Below, piece by piece: positions 9,182-17,360 of a stretch of DNA of 64,000 bases (its first letter is position 1; every line of letters starts with the position of its first letter). A program made the translations under genes and the position numbers. This DNA comes from Streptomyces sp. NBC_00464 (GTDB lineage: Bacteria; Actinomycetota; Actinomycetes; Streptomycetales; Streptomycetaceae), in assembly GCF_036013915.1 (NCBI RefSeq), contig NZ_CP107899.1, positions 2,976,001 to 3,040,000 on the forward strand. Reading direction: 5' to 3'. Below the pieces are notes generated by a model. It saw only the letters and a program-made list of their open reading frames with translations, ran no database searches and was not told the DNA's origin.

Positions 9182-12142
9182 ATGGGCCGTGACGACGGGC
9201 CACGGGTACGCGTTCCGGAGCAGCGCGCCCCGGAGCAGCGGCCGGCGGAGGAAGCCGGGCTGTATTTCTCCCTGCTCGGTCCGGTACGGGCCCGGCGGGG
9301 CGGCGAGACGCTGCCGTCCGGATCGCCGCAGCAGCGCGCCCTGCTGACGGCTCTGCTCCTGAGGGGCGGGCGCACCGCCACGGCTGCCGAGCTCATCGAC
9401 GCCATCTGGGGCGAGGACCCGCCCTCCCAGGCCCTGGCCGCGGTACGCACCTACGCCTCGCGCCTCCGCAAGACGCTGGGCCCGCTCACCCTGGCGAGCG
9501 ATTCGGGCGGGTACGCGATGCGGATCGGGCCCGAGGCGCTGGACCTGTCCGTGGCCCAGGACCGGGCGGCCGATGCGGAGAAGGCGCGGGCCTCCGGCGA
9601 CCGCTGCCGGGCCCGGACCCTGCTGAACGAGGCGCTGGCCCTCTGGGACGGCGAGGCCCTGGCCTCCGTGCCGGGCCCGTACGCCGATTACCAGCGCAGC
9701 CGGCTGGAGGAGTGGCGGCTCCAGCTCACCGAGACCCGTCTCGATCTTGACCTGGAGGTCGGCTGCCACGCGGAGGCGGTCTCCGAACTGACCGCGCTCA
9801 CCGCCGCGCACCCCCTGCGCGAACGGCTGCGCGAGCTCCTGATGGTGGCCCTGTACCGCAGCGGCCGCCAGGCGGAGGCCCTCGCCGTCTACGCCGACAC
9901 CCGCCGACTGCTCGCCGAGGAACTGGGCGTCGACCCGCGCCCCGAACTCGCCGCGCTCCAGCAGCGGATCCTCCAGGCGGACGAGGACCTGGCCCGCCCG
10001 GCCGACGAACCCGCCCCGGCCACCGCACCGGTCCGCCCGGCGCAACTTCCGGCCACGGTCTCCGACTTCACCGGCCGCACCTCCTTCGTCCGCGAACTGG
10101 GCAACCGCCTCGCCACCGCGGAGGGCTCGGTCATGGCCGTCTCCGCCCTCGCGGGCATCGGCGGCGTCGGCAAGACGACCCTCGCCGTGCACGTCGCGCA
10201 CCAGGCCCGCCCGCACTTCCCGGACGGCCAACTGTACGTCGACCTCCAGGGCGCGGGCGCCCGCGCCGCGGAGCCGGAGACGGTCCTCGGCGCGTTCCTG
10301 CGCGCCCTGGGCACGGCGGACTCGGCGATCCCCGACTCCCTCGACGAACGCGCCGCGCTCTACCGCTCCACGCTCGACGGCCGCCGCATCCTGGTCCTCC
10401 TGGACAACGCCCACGACGCGGCCCAGATCCGCCCCCTGCTCCCCGGCACGGCGGGCTGCGCGGCCCTGGTCACCAGCCGGGTCCGGATGGTCGACCTGGC
10501 GGGCGCGCACCTGGTCGACCTGGACGTGATGTCGCCCGAGGAGGCGCTCCAGCTCTTCACCCGGATCGTGGGCGACGAGCGCATCAACTCCGAGCGCGAG
10601 GCGGCCCTCGACGTGGTGGCCGCCTGCGGCTTCCTCCCCCTCGCCATCCGCATCGCGGCCTCCCGCCTGGCGGCCCGCCGCACCTGGACGGTCTCGGTCC
10701 TGGCCGCGAAGCTCGCGGACGAACGCCGCCGGCTGGACGAGCTCCAGGCGGGCGACCTGGCGGTGAAGGCCACCTTCGAACTCGGCTACGGCCAGCTGGA
10801 ACCGGCCCAGGCCCGCGCCTTCCGCCTCCTGGGCCTCGCGGACGGCCCGGACATCTCCCTGGCGGCAGCGGCGGCCCTGCTGAACCTGGAGGCGCACGCG
10901 GCGGAGGACCTCCTGGAGGCCCTGGTCGACACGTCCCTCGTGGAGTCGGCGGCCCCGGGGCGCTACCGATATCACGACCTGGTGCGCCTGTACGCGCGTT
11001 CGTGCGCGGAGCGGGACGAGCGGTTGCCGGAGGAGAAGGAGCGGGCGCTGTCGCGGCTGCTGGACTTCTATCTGGCCACGGTCGCGTGCGTCAGCGCCAT
11101 GGAGAAGCCGGGCGACACTCTCGTCGATCACCTCGCACCCACCTCCTACGACGGCCTGACCTTCTCCAGCCGGCGTGAAGCCCAGGACTGGCTCTACGCC
11201 GAGGCCGGAACGCTGTTGGCCTGCGCCCGCCAGTCCGCATCCGGGCCGACGCTGGCCCACGCCGTCGACCTGCTCTGGGTGGCGATCGAGCTCGCGGAGT
11301 CCGGGGCGAACTCCAAGGAGTACGAGGCAACCGTCACCACAGCCTGCAAGGCTGCGGAACTGGCCGGTGACGCCAAATCCGAGGGCAGGGCCCTCATCAC
11401 TCTGGCCAATGTGCATCACGTCTCCGGCCGCTTCGACCTGGTTGACCGCGAGTGCCGACGGGCCCTGCACCTGTCGGCCGTGGCTCACGATCCCCTCCCT
11501 GCCTGCTGGGCATCGAACCTGCTGGGCATCATCGCGCTCTACGAGAACCGGCATCTGGAGGGCGAAGAGCACCTGACCCGCGCCATAGCTCACTTCCGGG
11601 ATATAGAGGACCGCCCGGGGCAAGCCGCTGCTCTGTGCAATCTGTCGCGCGTTCACCTGGCCATGGGGCGAACGGACACTGCCGTATCGCTCGCCGAGCA
11701 GGGCACGGCGATGTACGACGAGATGAATCACGCGCTCAAGGGTGCCAACGGCCGCTATGCGCTGGGGCTCGCCCTTACCCAGAGCGGCCAGCTGGAGGCT
11801 GCGGCGAACAGCCTGCGGGAGGCGTACGAGGTCTTCAAGGAGAGCCGGCAGCGCCTTTACGAAGGCATGGCTCTGTTCCGTCTCGCCGAGGTCGACATCG
11901 CGGCCCGGCGCCCGGCGCAGGCCGCCGCCAACTCCGAGATCGCGCTCACCGTCCTCCGGGGCATAGGCGGGGAATGGCGGCGCGGCAACGTGCTCACGGT
12001 CCTGGGGAGGTCACTGTCCGGGATCGGGCAGACCGACCGTGCGAAGGTCTGCTGGCGCGAGGCCCTGGGCATCTTCGAGACGCTCGACTCCCCGGAGGCC
12101 GCAGATGTACGAAGCCTGCTCAATCCAGCAGAAGTCGCCTGA
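9182..12142 (+). CDS. afsR: AfsR, SARP-NB-ARC-TPR global regulator of secondary metabolism
   Basis: A 986-residue SARP-type activator. It has an OmpR-like winged helix (about residues 25-100) and bacterial transcriptional activation domain (about 105-260). An NB-ARC ATPase with P-loop GIGGVGKTT at 325-333 follows, and TPR repeats fill the last 300 residues. Length, domain order and text (SPQQRALLTALLLRGGRT, LAAVRTYASRLRK) match AfsR of S. coelicolor, which is phosphorylated by AfsK and activates afsS. ATG 9182 has AGGAGG five bases upstream, so the extra 15 residues of the longer frame are dropped. An afsS-like gene follows and afsK lies 8 kb downstream. Confidence 0.93.
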   Translation: MGRDDGPRVRVPEQRAPEQRPAEEAGLYFSLLGPVRARRGGETLPSGSPQQRALLTALLLRGGRTATAAELIDAIWGEDPPSQALAAVRTYASRLRKTLGPLTLASDSGGYAMRIGPEALDLSVAQDRAADAEKARASGDRCRARTLLNEALALWDGEALASVPGPYADYQRSRLEEWRLQLTETRLDLDLEVGCHAEAVSELTALTAAHPLRERLRELLMVALYRSGRQAEALAVYADTRRLLAEELGVDPRPELAALQQRILQADEDLARPADEPAPATAPVRPAQLPATVSDFTGRTSFVRELGNRLATAEGSVMAVSALAGIGGVGKTTLAVHVAHQARPHFPDGQLYVDLQGAGARAAEPETVLGAFLRALGTADSAIPDSLDERAALYRSTLDGRRILVLLDNAHDAAQIRPLLPGTAGCAALVTSRVRMVDLAGAHLVDLDVMSPEEALQLFTRIVGDERINSEREAALDVVAACGFLPLAIRIAASRLAARRTWTVSVLAAKLADERRRLDELQAGDLAVKATFELGYGQLEPAQARAFRLLGLADGPDISLAAAAALLNLEAHAAEDLLEALVDTSLVESAAPGRYRYHDLVRLYARSCAERDERLPEEKERALSRLLDFYLATVACVSAMEKPGDTLVDHLAPTSYDGLTFSSRREAQDWLYAEAGTLLACARQSASGPTLAHAVDLLWVAIELAESGANSKEYEATVTTACKAAELAGDAKSEGRALITLANVHHVSGRFDLVDRECRRALHLSAVAHDPLPACWASNLLGIIALYENRHLEGEEHLTRAIAHFRDIEDRPGQAAALCNLSRVHLAMGRTDTAVSLAEQGTAMYDEMNHALKGANGRYALGLALTQSGQLEAAANSLREAYEVFKESRQRLYEGMALFRLAEVDIAARRPAQAAANSEIALTVLRGIGGEWRRGNVLTVLGRSLSGIGQTDRAKVCWREALGIFETLDSPEAADVRSLLNPAEVA

Positions 12143-12159
12143 CCGCTTCCGGTCGGGAC

Positions 12160-12177
12160 GTTCATCGTTCGTTTATC
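12160..12177 (+). promoter_or_regulatory. SARP/AfsR-type direct repeat upstream of afsS
   Basis: GTTCATC (12160-12166) and GTTTATC (12171-12177) are heptamers repeated with an exact 11-bp period, 18 bases after the afsR stop. This is the geometry recognised by SARP activators, and it resembles PhoP-type GTTCA repeats. A plausible -10 (TCTAGT, 12196-12201) lies downstream, which would give an afsS leader of about 145 bases. Confidence 0.6.
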
Positions 12178-12271
12178 GCCACACGGCACTCTCTGTCTAG
12201 TCGATCCGTCGCGTCGGGGGGCAGGCGGGGCGACAGACGGCCGTACCACTAATGTGAGCGGCCCCGACAGG

Positions 12272-12307
12272 CCCGTCCGGCAGTCCACGGGGGAACAGCC
12301 GGACGGG
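12272..12307 (+). terminator. hairpin in the afsR-afsS intergenic region
   Basis: CCCGTCCGGC (12272-12281) pairs perfectly with GCCGGACGGG (12298-12307) around a 16-base loop. It may end the afsR transcript. If afsS is transcribed from the repeat at 12160, it is instead part of the afsS leader. Confidence 0.5.
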
Positions 12308-12352
12308 TCTTGCCGACCCAGCACGCCGAATCACTAACGGGAGTAGACGATC

Positions 12353-12541
12353 ATGGCCGACGCACAGAGCAACGAGCCGATCATCAAGCCGCTCAACACC
12401 CACGCCACGAGCGAGCCTGCGAACATCCTGGGCACGGATGGTGCGCTGAAGCCGCTCAACACCCACGCCACCACGGCGCCGGAGGGTGAGGCGGAAGACA
12501 AGACCGACAACACCCACGCCACGAGCGAGCCGGCCAACTAG
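12353..12541 (+). CDS. afsS: AfsS-like 62-residue repeat protein
   Basis: A small hydrophilic acidic protein without signal peptide. Three repeats of Asn-Thr-His-Ala-Thr lie at residues 15-19, 36-40 and 53-57, the first two preceded by KPL and the first and last followed by SEPAN. It lies directly after afsR, has a GGGAG ribosome site, and is one residue shorter than the 63-residue AfsS of S. coelicolor. AfsS is the AfsR-activated stimulator of antibiotic production encoded just downstream of afsR. Position, size, repeat character and the upstream SARP-type repeat support the assignment. Its biochemical activity is not known from sequence. Confidence 0.8.
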   Translation: MADAQSNEPIIKPLNTHATSEPANILGTDGALKPLNTHATTAPEGEAEDKTDNTHATSEPAN

Positions 12542-12746
12542 AGCTGCAATTCGGCGGGGTACGGGGGGAGTGGCCGCGGCGGCGCGGAGGGGGAGCCGTC
12601 GCGGCCGCTGCATGTCCGCGCCCGAACGGCCGACGCGATCGCGTCAACGTTCGATCACTTCCCGCCAGAGGGCTACCGCCATCGCCCCCCCCCTGTCACT
12701 AGCGTCACTTCACGTCCGGAAGCTCGCTCCCATCACAGGAGTCGGA

Positions 12747-12914
12747 ATGACCCGCACGAAGAAGACGCTCGTCGCCGCCGCGTTCGCCGTGGCCCTCGGC
12801 ATCGGCGGCGCGTCACCCGCACTGGCTGACACCCACGCCACCGGCGACACCCCCGTCACCACGCAGGACACCCACGCCACCGTGGTGACCCCGCAGGAGA
12901 ACCACGTCGGCTGA
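12747..12914 (+). CDS. secreted 28-residue DTHAT-repeat peptide precursor
   Basis: A 55-residue precursor beginning MTRTKKTL. A hydrophobic core (VAAAFAVALGIGGA) and a typical signal peptidase I site, SPALA|D after residue 27, follow. The predicted mature peptide starts DTHATGD and repeats DTHAT at residues 41-45, the same pentapeptide theme as the neighbouring afsS product (NTHAT). An AGGAG site five bases before the ATG supports this start. It has no cysteines and no recognised domain. It lies 205 bases after afsS and ends in a strong terminator. A secreted AfsS relative or extracellular signal is inferred; I know of no described function. Confidence 0.75.
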   Translation: MTRTKKTLVAAAFAVALGIGGASPALADTHATGDTPVTTQDTHATVVTPQENHVG

Positions 12915-12931
12915 GCCAGACAAGGCCCGAG

Positions 12932-12969
12932 CAGAGGGGCCCGAGCCACCCGGCTCGGGCCCCTCTGCC
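12932..12969 (+). terminator. strong hairpin terminator after the secreted peptide gene
   Basis: GCAGAGGGGCCCGAGCC (12932-12948) pairs perfectly with its complement at 12953-12969 around the loop ACCC. It can also serve the convergent PIN-toxin gene. Confidence 0.88.
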
Positions 12970-12974
12970 GTCCC

Positions 12975-13370
12975 CTACAGCCCTCGGACCTGAACCCCCG
13001 CCCCACACAGCTTCCCCATGTCGTCCTCGTCCGAGGTGAACACCACCACCCGCCCCCGCTGCCGCCCCGCGATCACCGCGAGCGCCGCGTCGATGGCGTA
13101 CTTGTGGCCGTGCAGACCGGTGGACCTGAGGAGGCGGATCGCCTCGTCGGCGACCTCCTTGGTCACGGACTCGACCACAATCCGGGACATCGCCCAGTCC
13201 CATACGGGCTGCCGGATCCTGCCGTGATAGGCCTCGACGAGCGTCATGGAACTCGTCAGCACACGGATTCCGGACTGGTGGGCCTTGGTGAGCGTGACGG
13301 TCATCGCCCGGTCACTCAGCGCCGTCCTGGACAGTGCCTCACTGTCCAGGACATATGTCATGTCTGACAT
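12975..13370 (-). CDS. PIN-domain toxin (VapC-like)
   Basis: 131 residues of PIN-fold RNase. The first acidic residue is in YVLDSEAL, a conserved Glu is in TLVEAYHG, and an Asp in KYAIDAALAV plus late DEDD residues complete the acidic site. The start ATG at 13370 overlaps the antitoxin stop (TGATG), so toxin translation is coupled to the antitoxin. The longer frame from 13421 would only add antitoxin-overlapping residues. It belongs to the leftward half of a head-to-head pair of toxin-antitoxin modules. Confidence 0.82.
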   Translation of the reverse strand: MSDMTYVLDSEALSRTALSDRAMTVTLTKAHQSGIRVLTSSMTLVEAYHGRIRQPVWDWAMSRIVVESVTKEVADEAIRLLRSTGLHGHKYAIDAALAVIAGRQRGRVVVFTSDEDDMGKLCGAGVQVRGL

Positions 13371-13645
13371 CAGGCGGCTTCCGCCCGCCCCTGAGCGCCT
13401 TGCTCCCGATCCTCGAACCACCGCTCGATATCACGCAGCTCTTTGGCCGCCGCAGCCTGCTCCTGCTCGGTGAGCGGGCCGCCATCCTTCAGCATCCGCT
13501 CCACCAGCTCCCCCAGCCGATCATGCTCGCGCTGACGCTCTATGGCGCGGGTGACATACGCGCTGAACGCCCCGGGGCCCACCTCGCTCCGGATCTCCTC
13601 CGCCAGCTCCTCCGGCAGGGTGACCGTGTACTTCTTCGTTGCCAT
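13370..13645 (-). CDS. ribbon-helix-helix antitoxin (VapB/CopG-like)
   Basis: 91 residues. The N-terminal ribbon-helix-helix (KKYTVTLPEELAEEIRSEVGPGAFSAYVTRAIERQ) should bind the operator, and the charged C-terminal tail should wrap the PIN toxin. Start ATG 13645 is chosen over 13651 and 13657 because residues from MATKK onward match RHH proteins. It overlaps the toxin start by one base. Confidence 0.8.
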   Translation of the reverse strand: MATKKYTVTLPEELAEEIRSEVGPGAFSAYVTRAIERQREHDRLGELVERMLKDGGPLTEQEQAAAAKELRDIERWFEDREQGAQGRAEAA

Positions 13646-13768
13646 ACACATCACCATACCGAGACCAAAAAGGGCCTGCCACCAGCTTCACCCCGTGGGG
13701 TGACAAGACTCCAGCACCGTTGACGCACAACATCGCCCCCTGCCGCACATCCCCCTAACCTGTACGAC

Positions 13769-14104
13769 ATGGACAGCGAGCCGCACAGCCACGACACCCG
13801 GATCACCGTCCGCGATCTCCAGCGGAACGCCGCGGCCGTCCTCGTGCGGCTGGAACACGGGGAGACGTTCACCGTCACCCGGCACGGCCGGACCGTGGCG
13901 CGGATAGTGCCTCCGGATCCTGCCGAGGAAGCGGTCAATCAGGCCGTCGCCGACGGGCTGATCGATCTCACGGAGCTCAGCCGCGCCCGCACCGCCGCCC
14001 AGACGGCGCGCATCCGGACCGCTCCCTCGACCGCCGCCGACGTGCCGCTCACTCAAGCACTGGAAGAACTGCGTGACGCGCAGGACGACGGGGCGGGGCG
14101 CTGA
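13769..14104 (+). CDS. Phd/YefM-type antitoxin
   Basis: 111 residues with the Phd/YefM N-terminal pattern ITVRDLQRNAAAVLVRLEHGETFTVTRHGRTVARIVP, which binds DNA. A disordered, charged toxin-binding tail follows. TAACCT (13756-13761) lies 8 bases before the ATG, so the mRNA may be leaderless. The stop overlaps the toxin start (TGATG at 14102-14106). It is divergent from the RHH/PIN module, with 123 bases between the two start codons. Confidence 0.82.
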   Translation: MDSEPHSHDTRITVRDLQRNAAAVLVRLEHGETFTVTRHGRTVARIVPPDPAEEAVNQAVADGLIDLTELSRARTAAQTARIRTAPSTAADVPLTQALEELRDAQDDGAGR

Positions 14105-14517
14105 TGCGATTCATCTATCTGGACACCTCCGCAGCGCTCAAGCTGTTCAAGGAGGAGTCCGAGTCCGCCGCCCTCAAGGCATGGCTCTCCACTCAGGGAT
14201 CCGCCACCGTCCTGACCTGCGATCTCACGCGCACGGAGGTCCGGCGCGCACTGCACGCCGCCGGTGCCGGGCCCGATGTCGCCGCGGAAGCCGAGGAATG
14301 GCTCGACGAGAGCGCCCTCGTCCGGATGCCGCCGCTTCTCTTCGACCGCGCGGGGCAGCTGTCACCCGGCAACCGGCTCCGCCCCCTGGACGCCCTGCAC
14401 CTGGCCGCCGCGCAGGGGCTGGGCAAGGCGCTCCTCTCGTTCGTCGTGTACGACAAGCGGCTCGTCGAGTCCGCACGGGAACTGGGCCTGCCCGTCGCGT
14501 GCCCCGGGGCGGGCTGA
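14104..14517 (+). CDS. PIN-domain toxin (VapC-like)
   Basis: A 137-residue PIN RNase with the canonical first motif FIYLDTSAALKLFKEE (Asp at residue 7), a central acidic residue in TRTEVRRAL, the RPLDALHLAAA motif and the late VVYDKRLVESA motif. All four catalytic acids appear intact. It is encoded with one base of overlap behind the Phd-like antitoxin. Confidence 0.86.
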   Translation: MRFIYLDTSAALKLFKEESESAALKAWLSTQGSATVLTCDLTRTEVRRALHAAGAGPDVAAEAEEWLDESALVRMPPLLFDRAGQLSPGNRLRPLDALHLAAAQGLGKALLSFVVYDKRLVESARELGLPVACPGAG

Positions 14518-14522
14518 GCGCG

Positions 14523-16082
14523 TCAGCGCCCTCGCAGCTCCCCCTTCACCACCTTGCCGCTCGCATTGCGCGGGAGCTCGCTGACGAACTCCACCGCCCT
14601 CGGCACCTTGTAGTTCGCCATCTCCCGCCGCGACCAGGCGATCAGGTCGTCCGCCGTCACCGTCGCGCCCGGCCGGCGCACCGCGTACGCCTTGCCGACC
14701 TCGCCGAGGCGGGGGTCGGGGATGCCGATCACCGCGACGTCGGCGACATCCGGGTGCAGGCCCAGGAGCTGTTCGATCTCCGCGGGGTAGGCGTTGAAGC
14801 CGCCGACGATGAACATGTCCTTGATCCGGTCCGTGATCCGGAGGTTGCCCTCCTCGTCGAGGAAGCCGACGTCGCCCGTGTGCAGCCAGCCGTCCGAGGT
14901 GACCGTGGCCGCCGTGGTCTCCGGGTCCTCGAAGTAGCCGCTCATCACGTGGAAGCCGCGGACCATGATCTCGCCGGGGGTGCCGGCGGCGGCCAGGACG
15001 CGGAGCTCCGTGCCGGGGATCGCTCGGCCCGAGGTGGAGGCGATCACCTCCGCCGGGTCGCCGCGGCGGCACATCGTGACGATGCCGCTCGCCTCGGAGA
15101 GGCCGTAGGCGGTCAGGACCGTGGCGATGTTCAGCTCCGAGCGCAGGCGTTCGACCAGTTGGAGGGGGACCACTGCCGCACCCGTCACCACCAGCCGCAA
15201 CGCCGAGAGGTCGTGGGACGCGCGGGCCGGGTGGTCCAGGAGGGACTGGTGGAGTGTGGGCGGGCCGGGCAGGACCGAGATGCGTTCGGCGGCGATGTTG
15301 GCGAGGACCGTGTCGACGTTGAAGACCGGCTGCGGGACCATCGTCGCGCCCCGCATCAGGCACGCGATGATGCCCGCCTTGTAGCCGAAGGTGTGGAAGA
15401 ACGGGTTCACGATCAGATAGCGGTCGCCCTCGCGCAGACCCGCGAGCTCGCTCCAGATCGCGTAGCAGCGCAGGGTCTGGGCGTGGCTGATGACGGCGCC
15501 CTTGGGGCGGCCCGTGGTGCCCGAGGTGTAGATGATGTCGGAGGGGGCGGATGAGGGAATGACGTCGGCCCGTGTCCGTACCTGCTCAGCCGATATCCCC
15601 TCCCCCGCCGCCAGGAAGTCCTTCCAGGTCATGTAGTCGTCGGCCTCGGGGGCGGTGTCGGCGAGGACCACCACCCGCTCCAGGTGCGGGAGTTCGACAT
15701 CGGACCGGCGCAGGGACGCCACGTACGACGTACCGAGGAAGGTGCCCGTGACGAAGAGCAGCTTCGCGCGGCTCCGCTCCAGGACGTACGCCGCCTCCGT
15801 GCCCTTGAAGCGGGTGTTGAGCGGGACCAGGACCGCGCCGGCGGTCACCGCTCCCAGCGCGGAGACGATCCAGTCCAGGGTGTTGGGCGCCCAGACCGCG
15901 ACCCGGTCCCCCGCCTCCACGCCCGATGCCATGCACGCGGCGGCGGCCCGCTCCACGCGTTCGCCGAGTTCCGTGTACGTGATCCGGGTGCGGCCCTCGA
16001 CCACCGCCTCCCGGCCCCCGTACCGTTGCGCCGCCGCCCGTACCAGGTTCGGGACGGTGGACCATTCCTCGTCGCCGCGCAT
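14523..16082 (-). CDS. acyl-CoA synthetase (FadD3-like AMP-dependent ligase)
   Basis: A 519-residue ANL-superfamily enzyme that activates a carboxylate to its CoA thioester through an acyl-adenylate. The P-loop-like motif YTSGTTGRPKGA, the A5 region TAYGLSEASG, the hinge DRIKDMFIVGGFNAYP and the C-terminal catalytic Lys in RNASGKVVKGEL are all present. Similarity to actinobacterial FadD3 (a CoA ligase for a steroid-ring propanoate) is suggested, but this level of reading cannot fix the substrate. The start has GGGAGG upstream. It is divergent from the lipid-transfer gene, with operator B between them. Confidence 0.85.
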   Translation of the reverse strand: MRGDEEWSTVPNLVRAAAQRYGGREAVVEGRTRITYTELGERVERAAAACMASGVEAGDRVAVWAPNTLDWIVSALGAVTAGAVLVPLNTRFKGTEAAYVLERSRAKLLFVTGTFLGTSYVASLRRSDVELPHLERVVVLADTAPEADDYMTWKDFLAAGEGISAEQVRTRADVIPSSAPSDIIYTSGTTGRPKGAVISHAQTLRCYAIWSELAGLREGDRYLIVNPFFHTFGYKAGIIACLMRGATMVPQPVFNVDTVLANIAAERISVLPGPPTLHQSLLDHPARASHDLSALRLVVTGAAVVPLQLVERLRSELNIATVLTAYGLSEASGIVTMCRRGDPAEVIASTSGRAIPGTELRVLAAAGTPGEIMVRGFHVMSGYFEDPETTAATVTSDGWLHTGDVGFLDEEGNLRITDRIKDMFIVGGFNAYPAEIEQLLGLHPDVADVAVIGIPDPRLGEVGKAYAVRRPGATVTADDLIAWSRREMANYKVPRAVEFVSELPRNASGKVVKGELRGR

Positions 16083-16129
16083 CTCGTGCCCTCCCGTCGA
16101 ACCGGAAAACCGCAGTAGCCACCTCGTAG

Positions 16130-16144
16130 CTGACTATCCGTCAG
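16130..16144. promoter_or_regulatory. operator copy B between ligase and lipid-transfer genes
   Basis: CTGACTATCCGTCAG matches the 6+3+6 operator with one mismatch between arms. It sits in the divergent promoter region and could control both directions. Confidence 0.7.
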
Positions 16145-16198
16145 ATTAGCTGTAGCCTCCTCCGCTGTCAGCAGTCATGACGCTCTCGGAGGTGGCGG

Positions 16199-17347
16199 GT
16201 GGCGACGCTCAAGGACAAGGCAGCGATAGCCGGTATCGGGCAGACGGAGTTCGCGAAACATCTGCCCGAGTCCGAGAAGACCCTGGCGTGCCGGGCGATC
16301 ACCGCGGCGCTCGACGACGCGGGAATCGCCGCGTCGGAGGTGGACGCGTTCGCCTCGTACACGATGGAGGAGACCGACGAGGTCGAGATCGCCAAGGCGA
16401 TCGGGGCCGGTGACGTCACCTTCTTCAGCAAGGTGGGGTACGGGGGTGGCGGCTCCTGCGCGACCCTTGCGCATCTCGCCTCCGCCGTCGCGACCGGGCA
16501 GGCGAGCGTGGGCGTCGCCTGGCGGTCACGTAAGCGCGGGTCGGGGCCGCGGCCCTGGAAGAACACCGCTGTGCAGCTGCCCACCCCCGCCCAGTGGACC
16601 CGGCCGTACGGGCTGCTGCGGCCCGCCGACGAGATCGGGATGCTCGCCCGGCGGTACATGCACGAGTACGGGGCGACCCGCGACCACCTCTTCAACGTCG
16701 CGCTCGCCTGCCGCAACCGCGCCAACCAGAACCCCGACGCGGTGATGTACGAACGCCCGCTGACCCGCGACATGTATATGACCTCGCGCTGGATCAGCGA
16801 GCCGCTCTGCCTCTTCGACAACTGCCTGGAGACGGACGGGGCGCTGGCCTGCGTCATCGTCTCCGCCGAACGGGCCCGCGACTGCCGGCAGAAGCCCGTC
16901 TATCTCCACTCCGTCGCCCAGGGACTGCCCGCCCAGCACCACGGGATGGTCAACTACTGGAACGACGACCCGCTCACCGGCCCCGCCTGGACGGCGGCCC
17001 GACAGCTGTGGAAACAGGCCGACTTCGGGCCACAGGACGTCGATGTGGCGCAGATCTACGACGCGTTCACCCCGCTCATCCCGCTCTCCCTCGAGGGGTA
17101 CGGATTCTGCGGTCGCGGCGAGGGCGCCGCGTTCACCGAGGGCGGGGCGCTGGAGAGCGGCGGGCGGCTGCCGATCAACACCGGCGGCGGCGGGCTCAGC
17201 GAGGGATACGTGCACGGCTTCAACCTCATCAACGAGGGCGTGAAGCAGCTGCGCGGCATCTCCACCGCCCAGGTCCCGGATGCGTCGACCTGCCTGGTCA
17301 CCGCCGGGGAGGGCGTCCCCACGTCCGCCGTACTGCTGAGGAACTGA
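16199..17347 (+). CDS. lipid-transfer protein / thiolase-like (ChsH/Ltp2-type)
   Basis: 382 residues of the thiolase superfamily group annotated as lipid-transfer proteins (SCP-x thiolase-like, Ltp2-like). In steroid side-chain degradation such proteins act as retro-aldolases together with a DUF35 partner. The motifs AAIAGIGQTEF, QIYDAFTPLIP and PINTGGGGLSEGYVHG are present, and the thiolase nucleophilic Cys is not obvious. Start GTG 16199 has GGAGG six bases upstream. It is followed after 13 bases by the DUF35 gene, the usual partner order. Confidence 0.85.
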   Translation: MATLKDKAAIAGIGQTEFAKHLPESEKTLACRAITAALDDAGIAASEVDAFASYTMEETDEVEIAKAIGAGDVTFFSKVGYGGGGSCATLAHLASAVATGQASVGVAWRSRKRGSGPRPWKNTAVQLPTPAQWTRPYGLLRPADEIGMLARRYMHEYGATRDHLFNVALACRNRANQNPDAVMYERPLTRDMYMTSRWISEPLCLFDNCLETDGALACVIVSAERARDCRQKPVYLHSVAQGLPAQHHGMVNYWNDDPLTGPAWTAARQLWKQADFGPQDVDVAQIYDAFTPLIPLSLEGYGFCGRGEGAAFTEGGALESGGRLPINTGGGGLSEGYVHGFNLINEGVKQLRGISTAQVPDASTCLVTAGEGVPTSAVLLRN

Positions 17348-17360
17348 GGAGCTGACCGAG

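Noticed and set aside
9038..11731. 897-residue open frame antisense to afsR
   Set aside because: Low-complexity Arg/Gly/Ala reading typical of the empty strand in GC-rich coding DNA; afsR on the other strand has complete domains.
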